Assembly (NCBI GenBank): GCA_946480475.1
Contig: CAMLJM010000001.1
Coordinates: 62,001 to 126,000 of the forward strand
Source: an uncultured Alphaproteobacteria bacterium
GTDB lineage: Bacteria; Pseudomonadota; Alphaproteobacteria; Micavibrionales; Micavibrionaceae
Direction of reading: 5' to 3'
DNA length: 64,000 bases
Shown in pieces: positions 9,327 to 17,330 of this stretch (position 1 is the first letter of the stretch; each line of letters begins with the position of its first letter). Made by a program: the position numbers and the translations under genes. The notes beneath the pieces are model-generated. The model was not told where the DNA came from. It did no database searches and saw only the letters and a list, made by a program, of their open reading frames with translations.

Positions 9327-9551
9327 TTAACATATTGTGCAGTACAATAAACGAACTGCGTAAGGTTCGGGCATAGCGTTTTAGGCTTAGAATTTCCTTG
9401 AAATCTAGGGGAAACCCCTGTAAAACCACGCCAATTGTTAAATTCACATGCGGGAACGGGTGGATGTCCGCCCTCCGGTGTTTTGCTGAAATCCGTAAGG
9501 AAATCAATAAGATACTCCCCGCAGAGGCATAACCGGAAAAGGAAAACTACT
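9327..9551 (+). promoter_or_regulatory. rpsB promoter/leader region with two hairpins
   Basis: 225 nt without a convincing gene before rpsB. A TACAAT at 9343-9348 could be a -10 box, with a T-rich stretch 17 nt upstream that matches a -35 poorly. Two local hairpins follow: AGGGG-AAA-CCCCT at 9407-9419 and GGGTGG-ATGT-CCGCCC at 9458-9473 (one G-U pair). Ribosomal protein S2 genes are often autoregulated through their leader, so a structured 5' UTR would fit. This is inference from position and the two stems only. Confidence 0.3.
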
Positions 9552-10346
9552 ATGTCTGAATTCACTATGCGCCAACTGCTCGAGGCAGGCGTTCACTTCG
9601 GTCACCACACACGCCGCTGGAATCCGAAAATGAAACCATTCATTTTCGGTGTGCGTAACGGTGTACACATCCTCGATCTGCAACAAACTGTGCCGATGCT
9701 GGACCGCGCCCTGAAATCCATTCAGGAAATCACTGCTAATGGTGGCCGTGTTCTGTTTGTTGGTACAAAGCGCGCTGCTCAGGAAAAAGTAGCTGAAGCG
9801 GCTAAAAAGTCCGGTCAGTACTATGTGAACCACCGCTGGTTGGGTGGTATGCTGACCAACTGGAAAACCATTACAACATCGATCAACCGTCTGCGTGAGT
9901 TGGAAACAATCCTGGCTGGCGACGTTTCTGGTTATACCAAAAAAGAACAACTGATGATGAAGCGCGAGCACGAGAAGCTCGAGAAATCCATCGGCGGTAT
10001 CAAGGAAATGGGTGGCCGTCCGGACGCTATTTTCATTATCGATACCAACAAAGAGAAAATTGCCATTCAGGAAGCCAATACACTGGGTATTCCTGTGTTT
10101 GCGGTGATTGACTCCAACTGTGATCCAGCGGGCATTACATACCCATTCCCAGGGAACGATGATGCTTTGCGTGCTGTTGAACTGTATTGCGACCTGTTCG
10201 CGAATGCTGTTCTGGCTGGTCTGCAGGCTGAAATGTCCAAATCCGGTAAAGATCTGGGCGCTGCCAAGAATCCAGTACAGAAACTGCCAACCGCTGAAGT
10301 GGCTGCAGAAGAAGTCGAAGTCAAAAAGCAGGCAACTGCTGGTTAA
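9552..10346 (+). CDS. rpsB: 30S ribosomal protein S2
   Basis: 264 aa, standard S2 from [20 protein letters not shown] through the [12 protein letters not shown] and FIIDTNKE blocks to [12 protein letters not shown], with an alphaproteobacterial C-terminal tail. S2 sits on the 30S head/body junction and is among the last proteins to join the subunit. The ATG at 9552 is chosen over upstream in-frame codons because homologues start with this sequence and AAAAGGAAAA precedes it; the 39 residues upstream are not S2-like. tsf follows after 30 nt, the near-universal bacterial arrangement. Confidence 0.97.
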   Translation: MSEFTMRQLLEAGVHFGHHTRRWNPKMKPFIFGVRNGVHILDLQQTVPMLDRALKSIQEITANGGRVLFVGTKRAAQEKVAEAAKKSGQYYVNHRWLGGMLTNWKTITTSINRLRELETILAGDVSGYTKKEQLMMKREHEKLEKSIGGIKEMGGRPDAIFIIDTNKEKIAIQEANTLGIPVFAVIDSNCDPAGITYPFPGNDDALRAVELYCDLFANAVLAGLQAEMSKSGKDLGAAKNPVQKLPTAEVAAEEVEVKKQATAG

Positions 10347-10376
10347 TCTATAACTTTAAGAAAAAGGAATAAACCC

Positions 10377-11300
10377 ATGGCAGAAATCACTGCTTCATTG
10401 GTAAAAGAACTGCGCGATAAAACAGGCGCAGGTATGATGGACGCTAAAAAAGCCCTGACGGAAGTTGGTGGTGATATGGAAGCGGCTGTGGACTGGTTGC
10501 GCAAAAAAGGCCTGGCAACTGCGGCTAAGAAATCTGGCCGTACAGCGGCAGAAGGTCTGGTTGCGGTTTCCTTCAAGGGCAATAAAGCTGCTGTTGTTGA
10601 AGTGAACGCTGAAACGGACTTTGTGGCTCGTAACGATCAGTTCCAGGCTTTTGCTAACAAAGCAGCTGAACTGGCGCTGGAAGCAAAAAGCGATATCGCT
10701 GTTCTGGCTGGCGCTACATACGAAGCTGGCAAAACCGTTCAGGAAAAACTGACAAACCTGATTGCGACAATTGGCGAAAACATGAGCCTGCGTCGTACGT
10801 CTGTTCTGGAAGTGAAAGACGGCGTTGTTGTTGGTTATGTCCACAACGCTATCAATCCAGGCCTCGGCAAGATCGGTGTTCTGGTTGCCCTTGAGTCCAC
10901 AGGCGACAAAGCTAAGCTGGAAGCTCTGGGCAAGCAAATCGCTATGCACGTAGCCGCAGCTAATCCTCAATTCCTGGATAGTGCCTCTGTTACGGCAGAA
11001 GCTGTTGAGCGTGAAAAGAACGTGATCCGTGACACAGCAAAAGCCAGCGGTAAGCCTGCAGACATTATCGAGAAAATGCTCGAGGGCCGTATGCGCAAAT
11101 TCTACGAAGAGATTTGCCTTCTAGACCAAGTGTTTGTAATGGATGGTGAAACCAAAGTCTCAAAAGTATTGGAAAATGCTGCCAAGGACGTTGGTGCGCC
11201 CGTGAAACTGGCTGGTTATGTACGTTTCCAGCTGGGCGAAGGCATCGAAAAAGAAGCCACAGACTTTGCTGCAGAAGTAGCAGCTGTCGTAAACGGCTAA
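10377..11300 (+). CDS. tsf: Translation elongation factor Ts
   Basis: 307 aa, the nucleotide exchange factor that recycles EF-Tu-GDP. It shows the N-terminal UBA-like helix block ([20 protein letters not shown]), the core TDFVARND contact motif that inserts into EF-Tu, and two dimerisation-like repeats. The start is preceded by AAAAAGGAATAAACCC. It is in one operon with rpsB. A strong inverted repeat resembling an intrinsic terminator begins 19 nt after its stop. Confidence 0.97.
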   Translation: MAEITASLVKELRDKTGAGMMDAKKALTEVGGDMEAAVDWLRKKGLATAAKKSGRTAAEGLVAVSFKGNKAAVVEVNAETDFVARNDQFQAFANKAAELALEAKSDIAVLAGATYEAGKTVQEKLTNLIATIGENMSLRRTSVLEVKDGVVVGYVHNAINPGLGKIGVLVALESTGDKAKLEALGKQIAMHVAAANPQFLDSASVTAEAVEREKNVIRDTAKASGKPADIIEKMLEGRMRKFYEEICLLDQVFVMDGETKVSKVLENAAKDVGAPVKLAGYVRFQLGEGIEKEATDFAAEVAAVVNG

Positions 11301-11307
11301 TTTTAAA

Positions 11308-11757
11308 ATGATTAAAGTAAAAAGACCCGCTGTCTGGCTTTCCTGCCTGGTGGCGGGTCTTTTTATTGGTGTCTTGGCATCCGGACCGCTTCAGGCTGCA
11401 GGACGTGGTGTTCTGGAGGCTTTCGGCGTTCAGGGACAGCGCGTTGCCTATATTGGCCCCGGCAATGCGGGCCAAGGATCGCTGTTTCTATTTAATCCCC
11501 AAGGGGGGATAGAGGTGGAAATGGGCGCTTATGAGAGTGGCGGAGAAAAAGGCCAGTCTCTGCTCGGTTTGCATGGGCGCGACGGTAATCTTCGCCTTTT
11601 ATTACGCTTATACGGGCAGAAAGATTCCCCTGTCATTGTTATGAAAGATAAAACCGGTGACGATAAGCTTATCATCGGTCTGGAGGGGAATAACGAGGCT
11701 CCTTATATCAAATATCGTAATGCCAAGGGCAGCATGGTTAATCTCCTGCAAGAATAG
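11308..11757 (+). CDS. Exported hypothetical protein (149 aa)
   Basis: Residues 1-31 form a signal peptide (basic start, hydrophobic core WLSCLVAGLFIGVLASG, likely cleavage after LQA). The mature part is built of short beta-like repeats alternating Gly/Asp turns with hydrophobic strands (LLGLHGRDGNLRLLLRLYG, then KDKTGDDKLIIGLEG). This pattern occurs in many uncharacterised bacterial exported proteins. It starts 8 nt after tsf with no clear Shine-Dalgarno. Codons 4-19 lie inside a 12-bp inverted repeat that reads as the tsf terminator, so expression would need read-through. It has its own terminator downstream. Function unknown. Confidence 0.65.
   Translation: MIKVKRPAVWLSCLVAGLFIGVLASGPLQAAGRGVLEAFGVQGQRVAYIGPGNAGQGSLFLFNPQGGIEVEMGAYESGGEKGQSLLGLHGRDGNLRLLLRLYGQKDSPVIVMKDKTGDDKLIIGLEGNNEAPYIKYRNAKGSMVNLLQE
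11319..11364 (+). terminator. Intrinsic terminator after tsf, lying inside the next gene
   Basis: AAAAAGACCCGC (11319-11330) pairs perfectly with GCGGGTCTTTTT (11353-11364), a 12-bp stem with a 22-nt loop whose 3' arm ends in five T. It overlaps codons 4-19 of the downstream signal-peptide gene. Confidence 0.7.
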
Positions 11758-11766
11758 TTTAATAAG

Positions 11767-11794
11767 ATGCCCAGTTATCTGGGCATTATTTTTG
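11767..11794 (+). terminator. Intrinsic terminator
   Basis: ATGCCCAG (11767-11774), loop TTAT, CTGGGCAT (11779-11786), then TATTTTTG. A perfect 8-bp stem with T-run directly after the 149-aa exported protein gene. Confidence 0.8.
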
Positions 11795-11944
11795 TTCGTA
11801 TTTTTGTAGGGAAATCAGTTGCCATATCCTTGTTAGGCATTGCCTTTTCGGGGGCTGGGCTGGTATGACATGGGGGTTTAATATCCCCTAAAGACAGTGA
11901 GTATTATGCAATCTATCCAAGCCGTAAAAAAGGATGCCGCCCCA

Positions 11945-12667
11945 ATGGCTAACCACAATCTGAAATTCAAACGTGTTCTCCTCAAAATGTCAGGTGAAGT
12001 CCTGATGGGTGATCGTGAATACGGTATTGATCCTGGCACCATTGAGCGTATTGCGGCAGACGTGAAAGAGGCCGTAAGTCTGGGCGTAGAGGTTTGCATC
12101 GTTGTGGGGGCGGGTAACATTTTCCGTGGCGTATCAGGCGCCTCTAACGGTATTGAACGTGTTACGGCGGATTATATGGGCATGCTGGGCACGGTGATGA
12201 ATGCGCTGGCCCTGCAGTCTGCGCTGGAGAAAATCGAAGTACCGACACGCGTACAGTCCGCCATTCCTATGGATGCCGTGTGTGAACCCTTCCTGCGCCG
12301 TCGCGCCCTGCGCCATCTTGAGAAGGGCCGTGTTGTGATTTTTGCTGCCGGTTCCGGCAATCCGTTCTTTACAACGGATACACCAGCGGCGCTTCGCGCC
12401 TCGGAGATGAATTGTGAGGCGTTGTTCAAGGCAACCAAAGTGGATGGTGTTTACACAGCTGATCCTGTAAAGGATCCGACCGCTAAAAAATACGACCAGC
12501 TTTCATACATGGATGTGTTGACCAAGGATCTGAAAGTTATGGATGCGACAGCCGTATCGCTGGCGCGTGAGAACAATATTCCTATCGTTGTCTTCTCGAT
12601 CAAGGACGGCGGCAGCTTTGCTGAAGTCGTTCAGGGCAAGGGCAGCTATACCATCGTTAAAGACTAA
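11945..12667 (+). CDS. pyrH: UMP kinase
   Basis: 240 aa from [18 protein letters not shown], matching the usual PyrH length (241 in E. coli). It phosphorylates UMP to UDP with ATP. Visible are the amino-acid-kinase-family N-terminus (RVLLKMSGE), the glycine-rich [10 protein letters not shown] loop, and the UMP-site segment [17 protein letters not shown]. The frame is open upstream to GTG 11897 and ATG 11906, which would add 13-16 non-family residues. The ATG at 11945 has AGGA 10 nt upstream and is preferred. frr follows after 21 nt. Confidence 0.95.
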   Translation: MANHNLKFKRVLLKMSGEVLMGDREYGIDPGTIERIAADVKEAVSLGVEVCIVVGAGNIFRGVSGASNGIERVTADYMGMLGTVMNALALQSALEKIEVPTRVQSAIPMDAVCEPFLRRRALRHLEKGRVVIFAAGSGNPFFTTDTPAALRASEMNCEALFKATKVDGVYTADPVKDPTAKKYDQLSYMDVLTKDLKVMDATAVSLARENNIPIVVFSIKDGGSFAEVVQGKGSYTIVKD

Positions 12668-12688
12668 AATAAGAAGAAGGGATCCATC

Positions 12689-13240
12689 ATGTCATTCAAT
12701 CTTAATGATCTGCGTCAACGTATGGATGGCGCGCTTAATAACCTGAAAGAAGAATTCGCCGGTTTGCGCACAGGCCGTGCGTCATCCAGCATGCTGGAAC
12801 CTGTGACGGTTGAGGTGTACGGATCGCGTATGCCGTTGAACCAGTTGGCAACAATCACGGCACCTGAGCCGCGTCTTTTGAACGTGCAAGTGTGGGATGG
12901 CTCTCAAGCCAAGACTGTTGAGAAAGCTATCCGTGACTCTGGGTTGGGTTTGAACCCTATTGGCGAAGGTGCGGTTATTCGCGTGCCTATTCCAGAATTG
13001 AATCAGGAACGTCGTGCGGAACTGACAAAAGTGGCCAGCAAGTATGCGGAGCAAACTCGTGTGGCTGTGCGCAATATTCGACGCGATGGTATGGATACCC
13101 TGAAAAAGCTGAAAAACGATGGTATGCCTGAAGACGAAAATAAACGTCATGGTGATGAAATTCAAAAATTGACCGATGATATCATTCAGAAAATTGACAC
13201 AATGCTGAAGGACAAAGAAAAGGATATTATGACCGTATAG
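12689..13240 (+). CDS. frr: Ribosome recycling factor
   Basis: 183 aa, full length. With EF-G it splits post-termination ribosomes. The family's long helices and the [28 protein letters not shown] and [21 protein letters not shown] segments are clear. The start is preceded by AGAAGAAGGG. It sits between pyrH and uppS as in most alphaproteobacteria. Confidence 0.97.
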   Translation: MSFNLNDLRQRMDGALNNLKEEFAGLRTGRASSSMLEPVTVEVYGSRMPLNQLATITAPEPRLLNVQVWDGSQAKTVEKAIRDSGLGLNPIGEGAVIRVPIPELNQERRAELTKVASKYAEQTRVAVRNIRRDGMDTLKKLKNDGMPEDENKRHGDEIQKLTDDIIQKIDTMLKDKEKDIMTV

Positions 13241-13262
13241 GTCTTCTTTTCGGGGTGGTCTT

Positions 13263-13979
13263 ATGCAGCAAGTTCAACATATAGCGATTATTATGGATGG
13301 TAACGGACGGTGGGCGCAGGCTCGCGGTCTGCCGCGTACCATGGGTCACCGCCAGGGTGTTGAAGCTGTTAAGCGTGTTGTCGAAGCCGCTGCCGACATA
13401 GGTATTAAGTATCTCACGCTTTTTGGGTTTTCCTCTGAAAACTGGAGTCGCCCTGCAGAGGAAGTGACTGAGCTTATGCGTCTGCTGCGCATGTATCTGC
13501 GTGCAGAGACTGCGGAACTACATCGTAACAATATCCGTTTAAAAGTGATCGGGGATCGTACGGCTTTTGATCGGGAAATTGTCGAATTGATTGAGAATGC
13601 TGAGCGTCTGACAGAAAATAATACCGCCATTACGGTGATGATGGCCCTGAATTACGGTGGGCGTAATGAAATTCTTTCTGCTGCAGCTGCCTATGCTATG
13701 CATTGCCAGAAGAATGGTATCGCTCCCAACTTCGAGTCCGCAGAAGAATATATGCCGACATTTCTGCAGACGGCTAATGTTCCTGATCCAGAAATTTTGA
13801 TCCGTACAAGTGGCGAGCAACGCATTAGCAATTTCCTGTTGTGGCAATGCGCTTATTCGGAAATGATTTTCAGCCCCACCTTATGGCCTGATTTTTCCCG
13901 CGCGGATCTTGAGCAGGCGCTTAAAGATTTTGCAGGTCGTGACCGTCGCTTTGGCGGTGTAAAGGTTGAATCCGTATGA
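13263..13979 (+). CDS. uppS: Undecaprenyl diphosphate synthase (cis-prenyltransferase)
   Basis: 238 aa. It makes C55 undecaprenyl diphosphate, the lipid carrier for peptidoglycan and O-antigen, from FPP and IPP. The catalytic Asp motif IIMDGNGRWAQARGLPR is near the start. The C-terminal IRTSGEQRISNFLLWQCAYSE motif binds IPP and Mg. It overlaps cdsA by ATGA, indicating translational coupling. Confidence 0.96.
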   Translation: MQQVQHIAIIMDGNGRWAQARGLPRTMGHRQGVEAVKRVVEAAADIGIKYLTLFGFSSENWSRPAEEVTELMRLLRMYLRAETAELHRNNIRLKVIGDRTAFDREIVELIENAERLTENNTAITVMMALNYGGRNEILSAAAAYAMHCQKNGIAPNFESAEEYMPTFLQTANVPDPEILIRTSGEQRISNFLLWQCAYSEMIFSPTLWPDFSRADLEQALKDFAGRDRRFGGVKVESV

Positions 13980-14692
13980 CAAGCGCTATGCCTGACAAAC
14001 AACGTTTTTCGGGCTTGGGTATCAGAATTCTGTCCGGGTTGATTTTAGCCCCTTTAATGATTGCCATTATTGTGACGGGCGGGTTCTGGTTTACAGGGCT
14101 TATGGCTTTATCAGCGCTTGTCGCCCTATGTGAATGGTATGGCATGTCCAAAGCTGGCCCAAAACCATTCGCAACCTTGCTGCTAGGGTTTATTTACTTA
14201 ATCATCAGTTACTGTTCCTACATCTTCATGCGGTTTGGTTTCGAAGCGGGGGCCTGGTTGGCGCTTGCGACCATGTTGTGTGTTTGGGCCAGTGATATTG
14301 GTGCTTATTTTGCTGGTAAATTTATCGGCGGCCCTAAGATGGCCCCAAAACTTAGCCCTAAGAAAACTTGGGCAGGGCTTGGCGGTTCGATGGTTTCCTG
14401 CGGTCTGATGCTTGTTGGGTGCTTATATGCAGGCCCGCAGTTGCAGGCACACCTCAACACAGATATCGGTATTACGTTTGCACAGGGTTGGTTGCCTGTC
14501 TTTATTGTGGGGACTCTACTGGGTATTGTGGGACAGGCGGGCGATATTTTTATTTCCTTCTTTAAGCGTCGTGCCCACCTTAAAGATACAGGTCACTTGA
14601 TTCCCGGGCACGGCGGGTTGCTTGATCGTATTGATGCATTGCTGCTGGTGGCACCGGTCTTTTTTATTCTTTGCTGGGTTTTCCTGAAATGA
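13976..14692 (+). CDS. cdsA: Phosphatidate cytidylyltransferase (CDP-diglyceride synthase)
   Basis: 238 aa integral membrane enzyme making CDP-diacylglycerol from phosphatidate and CTP. Several hydrophobic segments precede the family signature, seen as LSPKKTWAGLGGS and then GHLIPGHGGLLDRIDALLL near the C-terminus. It is slightly shorter than the E. coli protein. The start overlaps the uppS stop, and its own stop overlaps the dxr start (ATGA), so uppS-cdsA-dxr look translationally coupled. Confidence 0.95.
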   Translation: MTSAMPDKQRFSGLGIRILSGLILAPLMIAIIVTGGFWFTGLMALSALVALCEWYGMSKAGPKPFATLLLGFIYLIISYCSYIFMRFGFEAGAWLALATMLCVWASDIGAYFAGKFIGGPKMAPKLSPKKTWAGLGGSMVSCGLMLVGCLYAGPQLQAHLNTDIGITFAQGWLPVFIVGTLLGIVGQAGDIFISFFKRRAHLKDTGHLIPGHGGLLDRIDALLLVAPVFFILCWVFLK

Positions 14693-15867
14693 AAACAGTC
14701 AGTATCCTGGGCTCTACAGGATCGGTAGGGCGCAGCACTGTTGATCTTATCCTTTCGCAGAAGCAAGACTTTTCCGTCCAGGTTCTGACGGCACAGTCAA
14801 ATGTTGATTTGTTGGCTGAGCAGGCGCGTCAATTGAATGCAAAGCGTGCCGTGATTGGTGATGAAAATCTGTTCCATTCTTTAAAGGATAAACTTGCTGG
14901 TACAAACATTGAAGCGGCCGCCGGGCGTCGGGCTGTGATTGATGCTGGAGCATATCCCGCACAATGTATCATGGCCGCTATAGTCGGTATGGCAGGGCTT
15001 GAACCTTTAATGAAGGCGATTGAGCAAGGCGGTATTGTTGCGATTGCCAATAAAGAACCATTAGTCGCGGCAGGACCTTTGGTGAAGGCAATTGCTCAGA
15101 AACATGGCGCTACAATTCTGCCCGTGGATAGTGAGCATAATGCAATCTTCCAGGTGCTTGAGCCGGAAAATAAAGCAGCTATTGAGCGTCTGGTTTTAAC
15201 GGCTTCAGGTGGGCCCTTCCGTACATGGACAAAAGAGCAAATGGCACGCGCGACACCTGCGCAGGCAGTGGCTCATCCAAACTGGTCAATGGGCGCCAAG
15301 ATCTCTGTTGATAGCGCCAGCATGATGAACAAGGCGCTTGAAGTTATTGAAGCGCATTATCTGTTTGATATGCCTCATGACGAGATTGATGTTTTGGTTC
15401 ATCCGCAATCGACGATCCATTCGATGGTTGAATATGCTGATGGGTCTTTCCTTGCGCAACTTGGTGCACCGGATATGAAGACGCCGATTGCTTATGCTTT
15501 GGCATGGCCACAACGGATGAAGACTTCGGGTGCGCGATTGGATCTGACGCAGCTTAAACGTCTGGATTTCGAGCCTATGGATCATGATAAATTCCCGTTA
15601 TTGGGATTGGCTTATGATTGCCTTCAATCGGGTCAGGCGGCTTGTCTTACCTTTAATGCGGCGAACGAGGTGGCTGTTGCGGCGTTTCTTGCCGAAAGAA
15701 TAGGTTTTTCAGCTATATACGATGTTGTTCTCGCGGCGTTGAATCGTGGCGAAAATCAGGCACCGCAAAAGCTTGAAGATATTCTTCTTTTAGACCACAC
15801 TGTCCGACAGTTTAGTGAATCCTATATCTCTACGAGTAATCTTTGCCATAAACGTGCGGGGCTATAA
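14689..15867 (+). CDS. dxr: 1-deoxy-D-xylulose 5-phosphate reductoisomerase
   Basis: 392 aa. First committed step of the MEP isoprenoid pathway: DXP plus NADPH gives MEP. The N-terminal NADPH motif is GSTGSVGRSTVDLI; NKEPLVAAG and VDSEHNAIFQ are the substrate/metal motifs; NWSMGAKISVDSASMMNKALEVIEA is complete. The ATG at 14689 overlaps the cdsA stop; an in-frame TTG at 14671 lies upstream but is not needed. The pathway fits uppS nearby, since both serve polyprenyl synthesis. Confidence 0.96.
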   Translation: MKTVSILGSTGSVGRSTVDLILSQKQDFSVQVLTAQSNVDLLAEQARQLNAKRAVIGDENLFHSLKDKLAGTNIEAAAGRRAVIDAGAYPAQCIMAAIVGMAGLEPLMKAIEQGGIVAIANKEPLVAAGPLVKAIAQKHGATILPVDSEHNAIFQVLEPENKAAIERLVLTASGGPFRTWTKEQMARATPAQAVAHPNWSMGAKISVDSASMMNKALEVIEAHYLFDMPHDEIDVLVHPQSTIHSMVEYADGSFLAQLGAPDMKTPIAYALAWPQRMKTSGARLDLTQLKRLDFEPMDHDKFPLLGLAYDCLQSGQAACLTFNAANEVAVAAFLAERIGFSAIYDVVLAALNRGENQAPQKLEDILLLDHTVRQFSESYISTSNLCHKRAGL

Positions 15868-15872
15868 ACAGA

Positions 15873-17252
15873 ATGCAACTCTTCGATACGCTACACCAAT
15901 TTGCCCAAGGCACCTGGATTTACGGTGGTACATTTGTTTTGGTGCTCAGCATTCTGGTTTTTGTGCATGAATTTGGCCATTACTATATTGCCAAGCGTTG
16001 TGGCGTGCGGATTGAAAGTTTCTCTATTGGTTTTGGTAAGGAATTATTCGGCTGGACCGATAAACATGGTACACGCTGGCGCTTTGCGTTAATTCCCCTT
16101 GGGGGCTACGTCAAAATGTTTGGCGATGTAGATCCGGCCAGTGCCGGGCACACCACTGAAGTGGCTGAAGGCGGTCAGGTACGTCAGCATACAGCAGATG
16201 AGCGTAAAGTTGCTTTCTACTCCCAGTCAGTGGCGCGTCGTTCAGCAATTGTTTTTGCAGGTCCCGGTATCAATTTCCTGTTTGCTATCCTGATTATGTG
16301 GGGTCTGTACGTATTCTATGGTCAACCCTCAACGCCACCGGTTGTGGCTGGCGTAGTTGTGGATGCCGCTGCGGATCGTGCAGGTTTCCAGCCGCATGAT
16401 GAGATTATCTCGATTGATGGCCGTCCCATACGTCGTTTTGAAGAGATTCGCCGTACTGTAACTTTGGGGCTGGATGTAGAGCGTACCTTCAAGGTGAAGC
16501 GCGGTGAAGAAGTCGTCACCATTAAAACCAAGCCTGATCGTCTGGAAGAAGAGGATCATTTTGGTTTTGCCAACACACGTGGGTTCCTGGGGCTTGTCAG
16601 CCCGGGGCTTGGCCTTGATGTAACGCAGATCAGTGAAATTAATAAAACTAAAGTTGAAAATAGCGAGCAGGCCCGTGAAATCCTGGTCGAGAATATGGAC
16701 AAGGATATTGTTATCAAGGTCGGGCAAGGCGATGAGGCCAGTGTCTATACCGTCAGGCCGCTTGGCGAAAAGAACGTAAATATCGCCAAGGAAAGTGATC
16801 CTGAGTTTAACCGCCTAGTGATTTCCGATAATGATGAAGAGATTTTTTATAAATTGGCGCCTATGGAAGGTTTGATGGTCGCGGTTTATGAAACCAAGAA
16901 TGTGATTATCGATACTTTGGGTGCTATCGGCCAGATGATTACCGGCACGCGCAGCGCCAAGGAATTGGGTGGTATTATCCGTATTGGTGCCCTTGCAGGT
17001 GACATGGCGCAAAGCGGGATTGTCGCGCTTTTGACCTTTACCGCGCTTCTTTCCATAAATCTTGGCCTTATTAATCTTTTCCCGATTCCGATGCTGGATG
17101 GGGGCCATTTGGTGTTCTACACGTTTGAAGCACTAAAGGGTTCACCTATTTCGGAGCAGATTCAGGAATATGCCTTCCGCATAGGCCTGGTGTTCCTGGT
17201 TGGAATCATGGTATTTGCTAATCTTAACGATCTCTTACAGCTCTTCCTCTAG
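15873..17252 (+). CDS. rseP: Site-2 intramembrane zinc metalloprotease RseP
   Basis: 459 aa. It cleaves membrane-bound anti-sigma factors and leftover signal peptides inside the membrane. The first membrane segment carries HEFGH (H32-E33-F-G-H36). A periplasmic PDZ region follows (around 150-235, with AGFQPHDEIISIDGRPI), then a less regular second segment, and the last membrane segments hold the metal motif NLFPIPMLDGGHL. It lies 5 nt after dxr. Position before bamA is typical, linking envelope stress control with outer-membrane assembly. Confidence 0.95.
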   Translation: MQLFDTLHQFAQGTWIYGGTFVLVLSILVFVHEFGHYYIAKRCGVRIESFSIGFGKELFGWTDKHGTRWRFALIPLGGYVKMFGDVDPASAGHTTEVAEGGQVRQHTADERKVAFYSQSVARRSAIVFAGPGINFLFAILIMWGLYVFYGQPSTPPVVAGVVVDAAADRAGFQPHDEIISIDGRPIRRFEEIRRTVTLGLDVERTFKVKRGEEVVTIKTKPDRLEEEDHFGFANTRGFLGLVSPGLGLDVTQISEINKTKVENSEQAREILVENMDKDIVIKVGQGDEASVYTVRPLGEKNVNIAKESDPEFNRLVISDNDEEIFYKLAPMEGLMVAVYETKNVIIDTLGAIGQMITGTRSAKELGGIIRIGALAGDMAQSGIVALLTFTALLSINLGLINLFPIPMLDGGHLVFYTFEALKGSPISEQIQEYAFRIGLVFLVGIMVFANLNDLLQLFL

Positions 17253-17284
17253 GGCCGTTCTTAAGCTATTATCCCATTGCATCT

Positions 17285-17306
17285 ACTAGCCTTCTGGGCT
17301 AGTTTT
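17285..17306 (+). terminator. Possible terminator between rseP and bamA
   Basis: ACTAGCC (17285-17291), loop TTCTG, GGCTAGT (17297-17303), then TTT. A perfect 7-bp stem but a short T-run; may attenuate rather than stop transcription. Confidence 0.45.
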
Positions 17307-17330
17307 CCTTGCCTTAACCATAATCGGAAT

